A stretch of DNA of 64,000 bases from Rotaria macrura (lineage: Eukaryota > Rotifera > Eurotatoria > Philodinida > Philodinidae). The DNA is taken from positions 38,402-102,401 of the forward strand of contig OENT01000531.1 of assembly GCA_900239685.1 (NCBI GenBank). Direction: 5' to 3'. Every line of letters begins with the position of its first letter. Position 1 is the stretch's first letter. The translations under genes and the position numbers were made by a program. This document shows, one piece after another, positions 11,201-23,671 of the stretch. The notes beneath the pieces were generated by a model. It made no database searches, had not been told where the DNA came from, and saw only the letters and a program-made list of their open reading frames with translations.

Positions 11201-13870
11201 CGCATGCAAAATTGTGTTGCATTTCTATACTCTTTTTTTCGCAAATCGAAATCTTTGACTTATTGTATTGCACAAGAAATCCAATGTTTGCTAATAAAAT
11301 AGAAATGCTTCTTTCCTTCAACAGCCAGAGTTATATATTTTAAAATAATTAACCGATATAAATATTACTTAGTCTTTTTAGAGATTTTCGAATTACTCGT
11401 ACATCATGGACACATTCAATAACTTGCCAAAACAATGACCAGTATATCTGAAAAACAAAACTATCGGTCAAGTACCTGCTCATTTCCCCATTTTCACTTT
11501 TGAACGGATAAACATAGTGACAACAGCCTATATTTGTCACCCTTTCTGATGATTCAGATCCATGTCACCAAGGTATTTGCCTCATCCAGGTCCGTATCAC
11601 TAAAACACTTATCGTTGACATGCCCACAGCTTGTAGTCAACCATCTATTTCAAATGTTTCCATCTATCAGACTGTCCCAATCATTACTATGATGTCATAA
11701 TCGTCATCATCAACTTACGACCCTACCGGGCTACTTATCGGTGAACTATCCTCATTTCAACAGTATCGAAACTCCAACATATAGATTCGAACTCGAATCC
11801 ATCTACACATCATATCACCAACTGTACGGATTCAACTATGCGGTAGGATTCAACTAAGTTATTAGTTTCTTGTCGTACATAGCATCGACAAAATACGAAC
11901 AAATCAGAATCTTAATTGCTTCCATCAATATTACTCGACTCTTTCAAAGAAAAAGAAATAATAATTGGTTTTAAACATAATTATTATTTATTTTTTCAAA
12001 ATTAAAATAATTATATCTAAGAAAATATCCTATTTATTTTGCAAACTTTGAAACTTCCATCCTGAAATTTAATAGTTATTTAGAAACAGATTTAATATGT
12101 ATTTGAAACACGTTTTTTAAACTGAGACTAAATTCAGAAACTCTTCTAACTAAATGAAATTAATTATTTTTCATTTGAATGCATATTCACTATATATAAA
12201 GCAATTTTCCTTCACTTCTAACTCGTTTCTATTTGGAAAAAATCAATGAACTTTTAAACTGAAGCCTACAAGAGTAGATATACTCAAATATATATATATA
12301 TAATGAAAATTCATGAACGAAAAAGGAATAGCTTGGTATCGTTGATTTACTCAGCTCATAAATTGACCCAATCTGATATTCAATAAGAAAATGTATGAAT
12401 GAAAACAAAATAGCTGACTAAAACTAATCTAGTTATGAAATAGATATTTTTCCATTCTCGTTAAATATATGTAAGACGTTTTATCTCATGAGAAGAGAAC
12501 AAAATGGCTTAGTCTATGTTCACAACCTCGAACATTTCATATGCGCGTGTCTATACAATAGACGAAAGAACGAAAACAAATGATTTATTATATTTATTCT
12601 ACAAATGAATTAACCCAACTTCATATATAATATGGAAATAGAGGAAAGGAAAAGAAATAGCTGACTACATTCAAACGAGTCAGTAAATACATTGACTCAT
12701 TTCTCGCTATATATGAGACGAACTCAACGTATGCGAGTCCGATGTAACAATTTTAGTACAGATTCGGTTGATCCAAGAATAGTCTAGTTTCTCGATGCTC
12801 TATGTAAGAGAGTCGGTGCAGCTCTCTATGTGACAAATAAATGCTTATAAAGATGGTTGGCGAAAAACGGGGATTTCGATGAAACATTCAATAATTTGAA
12901 TGAATTCATTCGAAAATGACGTTGGGATTTATTTAATTATAGAATATAATTATAATTAACGATCACATCAAGGAAACGGTCTTTCTATGTACACATTAGT
13001 CTGATTGTTGGAAGGAAAGAGAACGAAAGGAGTCAAAGAAACGTGGTCGGTTTCCTATACGATGAACTTCGACCATTAATCAAAGAAACAGGAACGCAAA
13101 AACAGTTCAGTTTTCTAAATTCAAATGAGTCCGTTAAACGACTGTTTATACGATTCTGATGCAATCGGGAAAATCTGAAAGTTCAAATCGAATATAATCA
13201 TATTCATAGAGGATTTGTTTAGTAGAAAAGGGACTAACTTCTTAATCTTATACACAAGTCATTAGAGTTTTCTGTCTACGTATGATAATGTGCAATGTTA
13301 GATGGTGAATATGCATGTGAAAATGACGATCATAGAACAAACTGGTTATCATTCTACTGTACAAAATGAAGTGGATAAAACATCATGGAGATTCATTACA
13401 AAAAAGGTCGTTAAGAGAAAAACAACAGGGTCTATCAAATAGTATCAGGGAGTACTTCCGTGGAAGTGAACTATGATAATGGGCACTGTGTGTCACACGT
13501 CTCTATTTGTATGTCAGATGATGTCAATCTACAAATGTTTCTGTAATAACATATGACATACTCACACACCTACTAGGATGATACACAGTGCAAGGAAGCA
13601 GCACGCACGGCCTTAGCCATACTGTCTTACCAATACGTCTCCTAAAATCAGAAAAAAGTAGTTGATATTTGCAACATAAGCATCTATTTCTTGAATATAG
13701 TGTTAGCGATATCAACTTGAATCTATGAATAGAAGTTTATCCCCAAAGGATAACTGAAAGGTCTTAAATAGATTCAATTCACTTAGATATCTAAATTTGA
13801 TCGTACTATATCTCTTGAATTTGCACATCTCTCAAAAAAGCTAGTTAGCGCAGTCCCATTGGGGCTAAAA
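8213..13870. other. Gene-poor region
   Basis: Only short frames without recognisable motifs are present; the best looking is a 70-codon frame at 9741-9953. Diverged imperfect repeats occur at about 12180-12720, built around a GAACGAAAA...AATAGCTGACT motif, and a weak pair lies at about 10240-10320 and 10430-10510. No RNA gene was recognised. Confidence 0.4.
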
Positions 13871-14284
13871 TGTGGAACTCACATATGTATTGATTCATAA
13901 TGCTAATAGAAAATACAGAAAATGTAATATCATGAATTTTTTGCATCGTCTTTCTCTGATGGGCGCCGAAGTTTTTTTTCATTGTTGCTATTCGCTCGTT
14001 AGTCACCATATTTTGTTGTTCATTTTTCTTAATTTTACATTTTTCTTATAATAAGCCTGGAAGTAAACGGTAAACAACGCTCTGATATAAGACGATAATA
14101 TAATGCTGGTTGCTATGTCTGTAATGGATTAATAAATTGGTTTCTATGGTCTGTAATGGTGCGGGGGAGGGGGATCTGTAACCAAGGATTTTGTCTGTAA
14201 ACGGGGTTTGGGGGGGGGGCATAAAAATTCTCACTCTTAAACTTACACTCACTATTTTCTTCGAAAACATATGTGAGTTCCACA
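13871..14284. repeat. Element bounded by perfect 18-bp inverted repeats
   Basis: TGTGGAACTCACATATGT (13871-13888) is matched by its exact complement at 14267-14284. The 378 bp between hold no convincing gene. Flanking AAA on both sides could be a short target duplication, but in AT-rich DNA this is weak. Probably a small non-autonomous DNA transposon. Confidence 0.5.
14163..14219 (+). other. G-rich tract with quadruplex potential
   Basis: Within 57 nt are runs GGGGG, GGGGG, GGGG and a final G10. This meets the usual four-run G-quadruplex pattern, although one loop (14174-14202) is long. It stands out in this AT-rich window. Confidence 0.5.
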
Positions 14285-14530
14285 AAATCTAAACACACAC
14301 CCACGTGAATAAAATGCTTTGATTTTTTGTTCAAAATTTTCCATCTTAAAGAATAGACATGGACGTCTTTGATCACTTAATATTATTGTTAAGTTAATTC
14401 TATTTGGAAAATTTTAAATGTGCAAATGTCTTTTGAAAAATCTAATTACTGTATCGAAATTTGTAATTCGACGCTTTTCTATCAGAATTATTTAAGAATT
14501 ACAATATCGAAGTAGATATAATATAAAGAA

Positions 14531-14579
14531 TACCACCTGATGAAGTCCCGCAAGGGCAGAAACAACCGTTGTCGTGGTA
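14531..14579 (+). ncRNA. Hammerhead ribozyme motif (type I)
   Basis: The catalytic core is complete: CTGATGA (14537-14543), GAAA (14559-14562) and GTC (14571-14573), with predicted self-cleavage after C14573. Stem I is TACCAC / GTGGTA (14531-14536 with 14574-14579). Stem II is capped by a GCAA tetraloop (14550-14553) on three G-C pairs plus one more G-C pair around a bulged T. Stem III has CAA / TTG plus the A-U closing pair and a CCG triloop. Very short stem III is typical of hammerheads in Penelope-like retroelements and retrozymes. I see no reverse transcriptase next to it, so it is probably a relic of such an element. Confidence 0.72.
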
Positions 14580-14604
14580 CGGCGATATGAATCTAAACAC
14601 ACAC

Positions 14605-15938
14605 TCACACCCTCGTTTTTTTGTTTATTTAAGCATTTATGAGAGGAATACAATGAAATTTGTAGTAAAATTACCTTGTTACATCTTGTTTTTGTAATAG
14701 AGCTTGAACAAAATCATATAAAAGTTGCTCAAAAATTGTCTGACTCGATGAAATTTCCAAGTTATAATAACTAGAAGCACTTAATTATAGTTATGATCTT
14801 AAATGAGGATTATCAAAGCGAACATGAAAAACTTGTATAGAAAACCTCATGTCTGTTCAGTATACAGTGTGTTTTTGTTCCTATTTCATGATTTATTCAT
14901 GCGATTTTGACTAGTTTTATGATAGTTGCAATGGAACAAGAAAATCTCATCAAGGAACCTATTGTAATTAATCAACATGCAAAATTAAGACAGAAAACTA
15001 GTTGCTCTGGATAGAAAAACTGCGTTTTTATGGTCTATAAATCATTCTATATATATTGGAGGTGAGAATTCAAAGCACGGAAGCACATTTTTATTGAGTT
15101 CATGACATTTTACTGCATATAACTAGCAACAGAAAAAAGATTTTGAAATAAATATGTCACAGTAACTTACGTTAAATTCTTCTGAACCATTCCAAAAAAT
15201 TGGAGCAAAATCAAGGGAAATTAGAACATTTCTTACCATATCGGTAGATCGGACTACTCTTTGTGTAAGCTCTTTATGATGGATACTATTAATTTTCACA
15301 TTTACAACTCGTAATTATTCAAAAATTACGAAAGACAATTGATGTTTTATCGTTCTTTTTGTTTCAAAAGGACTGACAGAATATATATTGTCTCTAAAAA
15401 GATTGGTTTGTTTTCTAAACAATCATCGATAATAGTAGACTATCAACAAATTCAGACAGCTAATTATGAACTATTATCTAACAATTTAAGGTTTCATCAG
15501 AATTCTTTCGCTTTCTTTTATTTTTTCTTGTATTTTTATTTGATACTTAATAAATTATATTTAAAGAAAAATATAATAACTTTTATATTTTGTCTATAAA
15601 TAAATATATGTATGGAAGGATAATAGAAAATCTAGTGTCTTTTATTTGGTGGGTCAAACGGTTAATATCAGGTGGTAGCCTAGACGAGAAACCATTGGAG
15701 ACAGAAGGAAAAAGGAAAGTCTATAATAGTTCAAGGGCTGTCTGAACGATCGTTATGCACAGAACGAACAGGAAAAATACCAACTGATACATAAATAGAG
15801 GGTATCCGTTCATTTCTGTTGATAAATTGTTTAAATTTTCGTCGTTTGTGTTCGTCTTTGTTGAAAAAGGAAAAGTTAGTTTAATTTTTTTTCATTTGGG
15901 TTAAAATTCTTAACTAAAATTCTTATATTTTTCACAGA
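14605..15938. other. AT-rich non-coding stretch
   Basis: No gene can be supported. The 86-codon frame at 15339-15599 is Phe/Tyr/Ile-rich AT-driven sequence. A 15-base direct repeat, AATCTAAACACACAC, occurs at 14286 and 14590, the second just after the ribozyme. Confidence 0.4.
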
Positions 15939-16449
15939 GTGTCTCTAAATAAAGCATTTCATCAAGGTTCACCATCATCAACACACCAAAATTTTAATTT
16001 ATCAAATAAATTTAATTAAAATATTTAATGAAAAAATATTCTTCAATCCTAATTTAACACCAACACAAATGCTATATTTAATTAACACAACACGATCTTC
16101 TGAAGCTCATTTTATACAATTTGTTGAAAATTATATGAATAATTTACAAATCGAAAAAGAGGATCGTGACACCCTTCTTCATAATTTATTTAAACTGAGT
16201 CATTTGTTATCAACTGTGCATGCAAATACATATCTTTCATATACAGAAGACAACGACGAGGATGATGAACAAGAATTAGTAGATGATGATGAATCTGAGC
16301 TATCGTCAACTGGGTACGATAGCTATGATCATATTGAAAATAATTGGTTGGACGAATTAGATTTCGAACAGTTCCTAAATATTCATCGTTGTCCAGTTGG
16401 CTGTACATGCAGCCGTTGCCGTAGTTCTGGTCAATATGACAAGAATTAA
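15939..16449 (+). pseudogene. Acidic protein, family copy A (unknown function)
   Basis: Homologous to the frame at 23130-23671. The reading starts at GTGTCTCTAAATAAA (15939), where copy B has ATGTCTCTAATTAAA, so the start is either mutated or lies in an upstream exon (TTTTCACAG precedes it). A one-base slip near 16012-16015 is needed to join the N-terminal part to the 126-codon frame at 16069-16449. That frame has a helical segment shared with copy B (FFNPNLTPTQMLYLIN), a Glu/Asp-rich middle (DNDEDDEQELVDDDESE) and a C-terminal CPVGCTCSRC cluster absent from B. I do not recognise the family. Confidence 0.5.
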
Positions 16450-17636
16450 TTTTTTTTTGTTTTTCTTTTCCCCCTTATTTTGTTTCGTTGTTGTAATACA
16501 TGACGCTGCAAATAATTAAATTTGAATTACAATCGTAATAACTTTTTTCCTCATTTCGCTGATGATCTTGGCTTCAAAGGATGATAGAAAAATACTCATG
16601 ACTTCTCTTTGAAAGATAATTTGAACATTCAAAATTGCACAAACAGAAATATGACTCAGAAGATAATTGTTGAAACTAAAAAAATGAATCAAACTTTGAA
16701 TACCATAATTGAATAATTCTAGACCTTTTAAAAGTTATTCTTATTACATTTTCTAATTTGATCATCGGGCTTGTTTGTGTTTCATAATTTTTTTCCCAGT
16801 TGAAGCTTTGAATCTGTGAGTCTGGCTCATGAATTTTACCATTTATGATTCAACTGTGAACAATCATTTATAATAGAGAGTATGCATCTATGATTTGGAA
16901 TCATATGAAATCAACGAAGCACGGCACTAGTTGAGAAGATCCTCTCGTAAAGCAGTGATTATCTGTTTATATATGTACGAAAGATATGGGAAAACGATAT
17001 GCATGCTTTCTCATGGTTTTCAAACTATCGATCCCCTACATAGAGATCATCTCTGTTGCTTGTTGGCATAAGAAGATAAATCTGTATTTATCAAACATAA
17101 TCAGAAACAAGAGTAGTTAAAAGAAAAACAATCAACAACGACTAATGTTAATTCACAACATGATTGAAGAGGATAAAATCTAAAGAATATATGATTTTAG
17201 TCAACGCAACGTTATTTGCTAAATTTTAACTTCAGAGAAACAGCTCCTATTTAATTGAATTGGGAACTTTTTCGTATAGTCGTATGCCTTCATAGGAAAT
17301 CAATGACATCAAATTACAAACTAGAGGTGTGCACTCTTAATCAGAAGGTGATGAGTTCGAATCTAATTCAAATCTTAATTTAATTCTAACAGGTGCAGTA
17401 GAATAAATAGCCGATCCGTATTTTGTCAATATCTTCTGCACTGTACATTTCGTAGGCTTGAACTGTGTCGCAAAAGATTTGCATTAAGTGCTTTTCTGCA
17501 CTTAGCGAAATAGAAATACGGAAAAAGAATACTCAACACCTTGAAAAGGACCTAGTTTCTAAAATATCTAAGATTAAACTTCAGAACATTTTTTAGAACA
17601 TAACAAGCAAAGTAATGAAAATGTTTTTGAACATCT
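16450..17636. other. Non-coding stretch with a tRNA-like B box
   Basis: No gene seen. GAGTTCGAATCTAA at about 17350-17365, preceded by CTCTTAATCAGAAGGT, resembles the 3' half of a tRNA without a recognisable 5' half. A SINE relic is possible. Confidence 0.35.
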
Positions 17637-17645
17637 CGAAAGTTG

Positions 17646-18867
17646 GGTACTAGTACACTTGGTCGCATGATCACTTCGTCGCGTGACACATCGTCGCAGT
17701 ACATTTCGTCGCAATGATAATTCTTCACGATAATTTATCATACATAAACGAAAGAATTAATTAATTGAATTACAGAATTTAGATTAGTCTGTTATTTAAT
17801 TTTCCCCGTGTACAATTTTAGCTTTGTCTGATTGCTCAATAATGTAAACTTAAAAAAAAAGAAAAATAGACCTATCCGATGTCTGCTCGTGTATTTTAAA
17901 TTGATACTAACAAAAGTGCTAGACTTGTTTCCGCATAAAATTTCCAGGAAGTTAATTAAAGAAAAGCATACTTCTGTTATAAGTGAAATACCTTCGAACC
18001 GAAAGATTTTTTGCGATCGAATAAAGCATTCGAAGCATTTCATTCATAGATCTTTCAAAAAAACATGTGACCATGTTTAGAATAAGAAATTAAAAAAAGA
18101 TACTCTAGTTTTTAAGCTTGGCATATTCTTTTAAAAATGAATATTTAGCTTCTAGTTATCCTTAACGTAGTCAAAATGAAGTAAAAGAAGCTTTTTCCAT
18201 AAATTTTGTCGATGCGAATTTCTAAAATTTATTTAAACTTAACTTTTTCACTGTAAACGAAGTAAACTAGGTTTGAAGAAATTTTTCTTTAATTTAAAAA
18301 TCTCTTGTATTCAAAGACGCCATCTGTACATAATAATGATATAAAGCAATAATGTTACAAAATTTATTACGATTATTTTTATTCATAGTCGCAGCATGAA
18401 AAACTGAAACCAATACGAAAATTTATTAAAATATATTCATGTATTTATCAAATATATTTTCTAATCACAAACAATTGTTCCAGAGATATTGAGTGAATGA
18501 TGAATTTCAAACGAGAGCGAATTTCATCTTAGTTTAATCGTAGTTTTTCTTAGGTCAAAATTTTCTTAGAAATCGTTTTCTTGAAATACTTCAGTTTTAT
18601 TTAGTAGCAGATTACTTGAACGTTAACAAAATATTTTCTCAAACAGTATCAAGAAAACAAGGTTAATTTCTACTCTAAGTGCATATTCTACCCATTATGT
18701 TACTCTAACAATTACATGGTAGAGAATACATTCATGTAATTAATTATGTAACAGACCAAACAGCATAACTTAATCCAATTAAGTTCATGTTTTCGTTTAA
18801 ATACGATGAATTTATCGCAACTAGTTATCATTGCGACGAAGTGTCGTGCGACGAAGTGAGCGGTCAC
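17646..18867. mobile_element. Mutator-like non-autonomous transposon with 9-bp direct repeats
   Basis: CGAAAGTTG occurs directly outside both ends (17637-17645 and 18868-18876), a candidate 9-bp target duplication. The ends are inverted relatives: the left begins GGTACTAGTACACTTGGTCGC and contains CACTTCGTCGC, GACACATCGTCGC and ATTTCGTCGCAATGATAA. The right end, on the opposite strand, has CACTTCGTCGC and GACACTTCGTCGCAATGATAA. The interior holds no transposase. The 9-bp duplication favours a Mutator-type element; the superfamily is inference. Confidence 0.6.
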
Positions 18868-18899
18868 CGAAAGTTGTTCTTGTTGTCACACAGTCTGAA

Positions 18900-20530
18900 T
18901 TTTTTTCGCATCAAACTGCAAACTTAACCTATACAACCTGATCTGTTACCCATCGTGGAAGCACAAAGCGGTTGATGGTCGCACGATGGACAGCGGATCG
19001 AGCTGTATAGGAACGACTCGTAGTAGTTCGAGCGGCTCAAACGAAGGTGATGCCAAGGTCGGCAGCTCTAACTGCTTGACNTTTAGCCACTTCCTTTATG
19101 CCAGCTCGACTCTTACGAGCTGGACCTTTCGCTACCCGACTCGTAGTAGTCGGGCTTGATCACACCCCGGGTAATTCCAACTCGGTTGTTATCAGCACGG
19201 CTGTTACCACCCCGGCTGTTTCCAATTCGACCTTTGCCCGCCTTGTTGCCAACAACCATGAAGTCGCCGTCAGTGTTTTGATTGGCGATGAAGCTGGGAC
19301 GGTTTACGAGAGAACAGCTTGTTTAATGCCATTTTTTTCAATTTAATCTAGAATTAAAATTCGGTTGGAATTGGATTCGAACACAACCTTCTAATTAGGA
19401 GTCCACAGTAATAGCCGCTAGACTAAACTGCGACAGAAATATATAGTTTAAAATTGGGTGTCATTCTTTTCGTGTCGAATCACAACTGATTTTCGAAATA
19501 GACAGACCCACCCCGTGAATAGAACCAAAAAGAGAAAAAGTGGACTGTTTCTCATAAATAGCTTGTGTGCTCTTTGATTTTGTCTATGAAAATAAGCTTA
19601 TTTCGTTTTTGTCTTTTTAGCCAATTTTATTTTTCTTCTCACGGAAGGTATTCATATATAGTTGTTTTTTTCCTTGTTTTTGAGTCACATTTCATGTCAA
19701 GCTATTTTCTAAAAATTCTTTGTCACCAAACTATCCTTTGGATATAATGACTTGGAAAAAATATCTTTTGTAGATGAGTATGACATGAAGGATGATGATT
19801 ATGGCTGTTCTATATGTCGTCCTGATTCTAACTTTGATGGTAGCAATTAGAATTATAATAATAGTTCATTTTTTCATATTATTTATCCTCTCAGGTTGAC
19901 AAGTATGAATGGTTGGTATTTGTTTAACATTTCAGACTTTCCTCCTTGTTATTTAAAATATTTCAAGATTTTCTTAGTGTCTTAAGAATGCTAATTAAGC
20001 AAAAACATTATTTGTAAAATCGGTACGGACGTACAAGGACCGAAGAAGATAGATTCAGTCTTTGCCTGTGGCATAAACAAATGTAACCTAAATTAAAGCA
20101 ACACCGTGAAAACACCTCTTAACGGAAAACGTTCATATTGAATTCTCAACAATCACCGAAGGTGATTGCGTGATTAAAACACCCGAAGAAATCCTCTGAT
20201 GCCTGACAAATCATTTTCAAGCAAGATTTACAGAACCGGTTAGTAATAAAAACAACCCAACGGACAAAAAAGCCCTCGATAAAGCAATCCCAGAAGACAT
20301 CCAATGTATCAATCAACGTTGAGATCTGATAGTCACCAAAAACGCAGTATGGCAGGTTGCTCTCTATCATATTGGGATAAAAATTGGAAACATGGAAGAA
20401 CAATTAGCTTCAACAAAGTAGATAGTCCAGCACCAATTACACAACAACTAAGACCCATTTGTGAACTTCCAGTCACGAGTAAGATGTACTAGCGTCTCTT
20501 TCTTTTGCGCTTTCTGAATTGACTTACCAA
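18900..20530 (-). repeat. Dispersed repeat module, copy A (inverted relative to 36.6-38.6 kb)
   Basis: The reverse complement matches 36590-38350 in the same order. Shared landmarks include CTTACTCGTGACTGGAAGTT, the segment complementary to ATGTATCAATCAACGTTGAG (about 20302), the block around 19780-19850, and a tRNA-like block (19374-19440). The minus-strand frame below 19346 is the counterpart of the Asn/Ala-rich frame in copy B but is truncated and has stops. One unresolved base (N) is at 19081. The element type is unknown; it may be a transposon or a segmental duplication. Confidence 0.6.
19374..19440 (-). tRNA. tRNA-like sequence in repeat module copy A
   Basis: On the minus strand, TTTAGTCTAGCGGC resembles an A box and GTGTTCGAATCC a B box, spaced as in a tRNA. 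I find no good anticodon stem. Copy B of the module carries the same block at 37750-37822. Likely a pol III promoter-like relic, not a working tRNA. Confidence 0.3.
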
Positions 20531-20658
20531 CTTTAGAGTGCGCACTCTCTCGAGCAGACCTACACATCATTACTATACAACACATTTACAACTGCAGTAT
20601 TTATCGCCGTCTTACAAGTAAGTTACCTAAAGATCAATGACAATTGATCTAGACGGTC

Positions 20659-21440
20659 AATGAGCCTTATTCACACTTTGCTTGTTGGCCACAAACACAG
20701 CGAAAATTGGCCACAATCATACATGTCTGTTGCTAAGAGCGGCTTCCTTTTCTTTAATGTTTTTGTCTCTGTCTCTCTTCTCATCTCTCTCTGTCTCTCT
20801 TTCTCTCTCGCTGCGCTGATATAAAACTATTCACTTATTACATTTCCTTTTGATCTCCTATTTGACCTGTTCTCTTGATGTTGTTCTGTTGCGTGTTTCT
20901 TAAGTATATGTATTCAATTAATGTTGACTGATCTCGAATACATGGAAAAGAAACTACGTGAATTAAAAAATATTTTATTAATGATTTTTATTAGAAAAAA
21001 ACAAATGAGAATGAAGGACTAAAGTCGATTTATCTTGAAAAGTTTTGGTTTTACATTTGTACATTTTTCACTATTTTGGATGAACCACTTGTAAAAATCA
21101 TTTAACATGTATGTAAATAAATTTTTGTTTCTAAATCAACGTTTGTTTTGAAATTATTCAATATCGTTCTCGACATTCATCATATATTTAAGAAACAAAC
21201 AACAGAACAACATCAAAGAAAACAGGTCAAATAGGAGATCAAAAGGAAATGCAATAAGTAAATAGTTTTATATCAGCGCAGCGAGAGAGAGAGAGAGACA
21301 GAGAGAGATGAGAAGAGAGACAGAGAGAAAGAGACAAGAACATTAAAGAAAGGAAGCCGCTCTTAGCAACAGACATGTATGATTGTGGCCAATTTTCGCT
21401 GTGTTTGTGGCCAACAAGCAAAGTGTGAATAAGGCTCATT
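20659..21440. mobile_element. Fold-back element with long inverted arms
   Basis: The left arm (20659 to about 20910) and right arm (about 21182-21440) are near-perfect inverted copies over about 250 bp. They start AATGAGCCTTATTCACACTT and each include a CTCTCT tract and the TTTGACCTGTT block. A unique spacer of about 270 bp contains no gene. No clear target duplication was found. The 66-codon frame at 21239-21439 is a by-product of the arm. Confidence 0.75.
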
Positions 21441-23129
21441 ATCGAAAAGCATAATTCTAAAACCCATTGTATCGCAAGGGAGTGTATTTGGACCCATAGC
21501 CTACAGCGTTACTCATTACGACGTTCGTCAGATTTTTTAACGGTCAACTAGTTGAAATTCAAGATACAATCAATGATGATCTAATAAAACTGCAGCGATA
21601 TACAACAGAATGGCATTAATACGGTAGTTGAGAGGCCAACACTAAACAGCAGCTTCAATAGTACTCAAGCTCAACAAAAGAAAAATTTTAGAAAAATTTA
21701 GGGTACTGATTAGACTCTAAATTATCGTTTAGCTGTATTGTCAGTGATCATTTGAGTAAATGTCGACAATCATATTCAATAATGAAATATATTCATCGAC
21801 AATTCCCTTCATAGTATAAACTCAAACAACGTTTCTTCCGGCCATATACATGGTCGCATCAATATATAATCAATGTCCACAATTTATGGTTTACTATCGA
21901 CAACACTAAAAGGAAAAAATCAATGGTTTTTATCTTCAATGTTTACACATAAAAATATTACATTTTCCAATGTCATACAAACAATCTCCATGAAATTTTT
22001 CAATATAGAAAATGTTTAATTAAACGATTTATCAGCATCGAACAATATGAACAAGAACACTCACTGCATCTTATGGCGACATGTTTTTCCCTTACTCCTA
22101 CACCCAAACATGTTCACAAATTTAGAAGGTCCATATTATCAAATAATCAGCTCTACATCTACGCAAACACTACAACAATGTTTGAAACAACAAGGAAAAT
22201 TTTCATGCGGAACGTCAAATTTTTAAGTTCGTCATATACACCCCCTGTGTCATTTCTCTAATAAAAGATGAACTTAAAAAAGAAACCTAACGATTGTCTC
22301 TGTTCGTTTAAGTCGAAATTTGTGTGATTGGAGATTAAACTATGTATTGATCAAGTTATTTTGACTATTAAACCTCATTTCAAACTAGTTTGATCGAGAT
22401 GTAGTAATATAATCGAGCATATCAGATGATGAACGAATGCAACTCCCGTTCGAAATACATGGTATGATGGTTTGCTTTCTGTTCATTTATTGCAAACATG
22501 CCCACACTTCCAAAATTGCAAATGTGGATCTTTCTCTATTTCAATTTAAAGTAAACACAACTGTAGAGATAGCTGAAAAACGTCTTACAGCAAAGTTTCG
22601 TTTACCGAATTGATTGCTATTGAATTTCGAAAGAAAAATACAAATCTACATAGGAAAATTTGTATACATATCCAAGATCATGCTTTAAAACTATTCCGTT
22701 AATTGTTGAACTCATCGAATTGTACGCGAAATTCGTCATCATTCCATATATCTTACTCAATCGCTTCTATTCAAGAGAACGGAACTATAACCGACCGTAT
22801 CAAAATGTTCATTATCGTTAGACCAAAACGTCGACAATACCCTATAATGTTATTTCATGTATCGATTGAAAAATTTGTATCGAATCTCATTCATTATTCA
22901 GATAGTGACAGAATATAAGAGATGTAACCTGTTTCCAGAGATCAAATATGATGATTTTAGCATGTAATAGACAGAAAACCGTAAATGACAGAACAAAAAA
23001 GAATTAACCTGGATCAATTGAAATTGAACAAGAAGGAAAACCGTTGGTGACTGAACGAAAACGAAAATAGGTCAGCATGATAAATCTTGTTTCGTCTTCT
23101 TTCATTTACAAGATATGTTTGTTAGCGTC
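21441..23129. other. Non-coding stretch
   Basis: I see only short frames without motifs (for example 22073-22261 and 22703-22918) and no repeat boundaries. Confidence 0.4.
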
Positions 23130-23671
23130 ATGTCTCTAATTAAATCGATATCAAATGTCTTTAATTCATCAGACTGCATTGATGGTGATAATATGATTCC
23201 AAGTCTTCAAGTCGAGTTCAACAAAATTTTGAACGAAGTAAACCGTGAATTATTTTTGATAAAGATTTAACGTTCGGACATCTTAAGTATTTTCTGAACA
23301 ATCGTAATTCAGTCGAAACACAATTTATTGCAGTTTTAACTAATCGAATTGATCAGTTAAATATTAAAGAAAATATTCGTAATCGTTTAAATATAAATAT
23401 TAATAAATTTAGCTCGGACTTTATACATATTAATATATATACTAGTATGAATCAAAATTATCAGTTGAATTACGATTCTGACGAAGAATCATATGCAGAT
23501 TATCGAACCGATGGCAATTATTCCGATGAAAATGACAGTTATGATGATTTAGAAAATCAAACGATCGATCGAATGGAAATGCAACACTTTCTTGGTGTTT
23601 CTTCTGACAATACTCAAGGAAACCAAGGTGACAATGTAATTAATAATAATCTACATCATCGCCATAATTAA
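23130..23671 (+). pseudogene. Acidic protein, family copy B (unknown function)
   Basis: Starts ATGTCTCTAATTAAATC at 23130. A one-base loss in the T run at about 23252-23256 breaks the frame; the other frame then stays open to 23671. It shares with copy A the helical block (FFDKDLTFGHLKYFLNN here) and an acidic region (YDSDEESYADYR, DENDSYDDLENQ). The C-terminus is Asn/His-rich and lacks the Cys cluster of copy A. No known domain was recognised. The shared architecture in two diverged copies supports a real gene family, now damaged in both places. Confidence 0.5.

Noticed and set aside
11362..11945. AATATTAC strings resembling the viral origin nonanucleotide
   Set aside because: Not in a stem-loop, not near a Rep gene, and expected by chance in AT-rich DNA.
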